This document shows, one piece after another, positions 43,312 to 43,534 of a stretch of 43,534 nt of DNA (position 1 is the first letter of the stretch; the number at the start of each line of letters is the position of its first letter). The DNA comes from Beroe ovata (lineage: Eukaryota > Ctenophora > Nuda > Beroida > Beroidae). The notes beneath the pieces are model-generated. The model was not told the origin of the DNA. It did not search any database and saw only the letters and a list, made by a program, of their open reading frames with translations. The stretch is taken from the NCBI GenBank assembly GCA_946803715.1, contig CAMPET010000013.1:430872-474405 (forward strand). Reading direction: 5' to 3'. The translations under genes and the position numbers were made by a program.

Positions 43312-43534
43312 GACAAACACACATGAACAATCTCACATGAACAAACTCACATGAACCAACACCTCCACATACAGACAGACACGCGAGTGTTCTTCTGTAT
43401 GTGGGAGTGTACACACAGACAGACGTACAGTGTACATCACACAAACACTCGCACAGACACGCGCACAGACAGACACACACTCACACAGACACACAAACAC
43501 TCACACAGACACACGCACAGACACACACAAACAC
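43312..43534. repeat. Degenerate CA/CAGA satellite at window end
   Basis: Repeated ACACACAGACAGAC, ACACTCACACAGACACAC and CTCACATGAACAAA units run to the window edge. Confidence 0.85.

Overview
This window looks like animal (holozoan or early metazoan) nuclear DNA. The genes are split by short GT-AG introns (about 45-400 bp, a few longer). The set is typical of animals: a protein tyrosine kinase, nibrin, an INCENP-type protein, Headcase, GSKIP, a homeobox gene and a C2-domain protein. There are many CA/TG microsatellites, fold-back elements and other dispersed repeats, and I see no bacterial-style operons. A sponge or another compact-genome invertebrate would fit, but the species cannot be read from the sequence. 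Eight isolated N bases (2531, 4658, 8256, 9269, 27949, 39675, 40037, 42772) look like one-base contig-join placeholders; five of them lie in or beside microsatellites.

Layout. 1-915: 3' end of a synaptotagmin-like C2 gene (+). 2100-2900: GC-rich dispersed repeats. 3348-5367: complete seven-exon GOSR1/GS28 Golgi SNARE (+). 6413-12847 (-): exons for an N-terminal PH domain, a long Ser/Thr-rich linker and a C-terminal tyrosine kinase. Intron phases, and the lack of a poly(A) signal between the two halves, suggest one PH-linker-kinase gene. The two exons encoding the kinase glycine loop and Lys strand occur twice, and the extra copy lies exactly between two N bases. 13495-13905: repeats. 14656-15018 (-): remnant resembling the 3' end of a LINE. 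15197-18120 (+): complete NBN (nibrin), convergent with an intronless equilibrative nucleoside transporter at 18718-20028 (-); their predicted 3' UTRs overlap. 21152-21796: GSKIP. 22032-22721: very short intronless INCENP-like protein. 23073-24321: YRDC. 24806/24890-25675: single-exon homeobox gene. These last four are on the + strand and closely spaced. 28323-30641 (-): complete eight-exon Headcase (HECA) gene.

From about 30.7 kb to the end the window is gene-poor. It holds one plausible small-exon gene (34861-37096, +), a few unassigned coding-like stretches on the minus strand, two clear fold-back elements (36735-36884, with an 8-bp target-site duplication, and 39005-39496), a cluster of five CACGTG palindromes (41731-41903) and large TG/CA arrays.

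The genes are not an operon-like functional unit. They cover membrane traffic (C2 protein, GOSR1), signalling (PH/kinase, GSKIP), DNA-break repair (NBN), mitosis (INCENP-like), tRNA modification (YRDC), nucleoside transport (ENT) and differentiation (homeobox, HECA). Exon coordinates were assigned by eye from splice sites, phase continuity and remembered family sequence patterns. No database search was possible.
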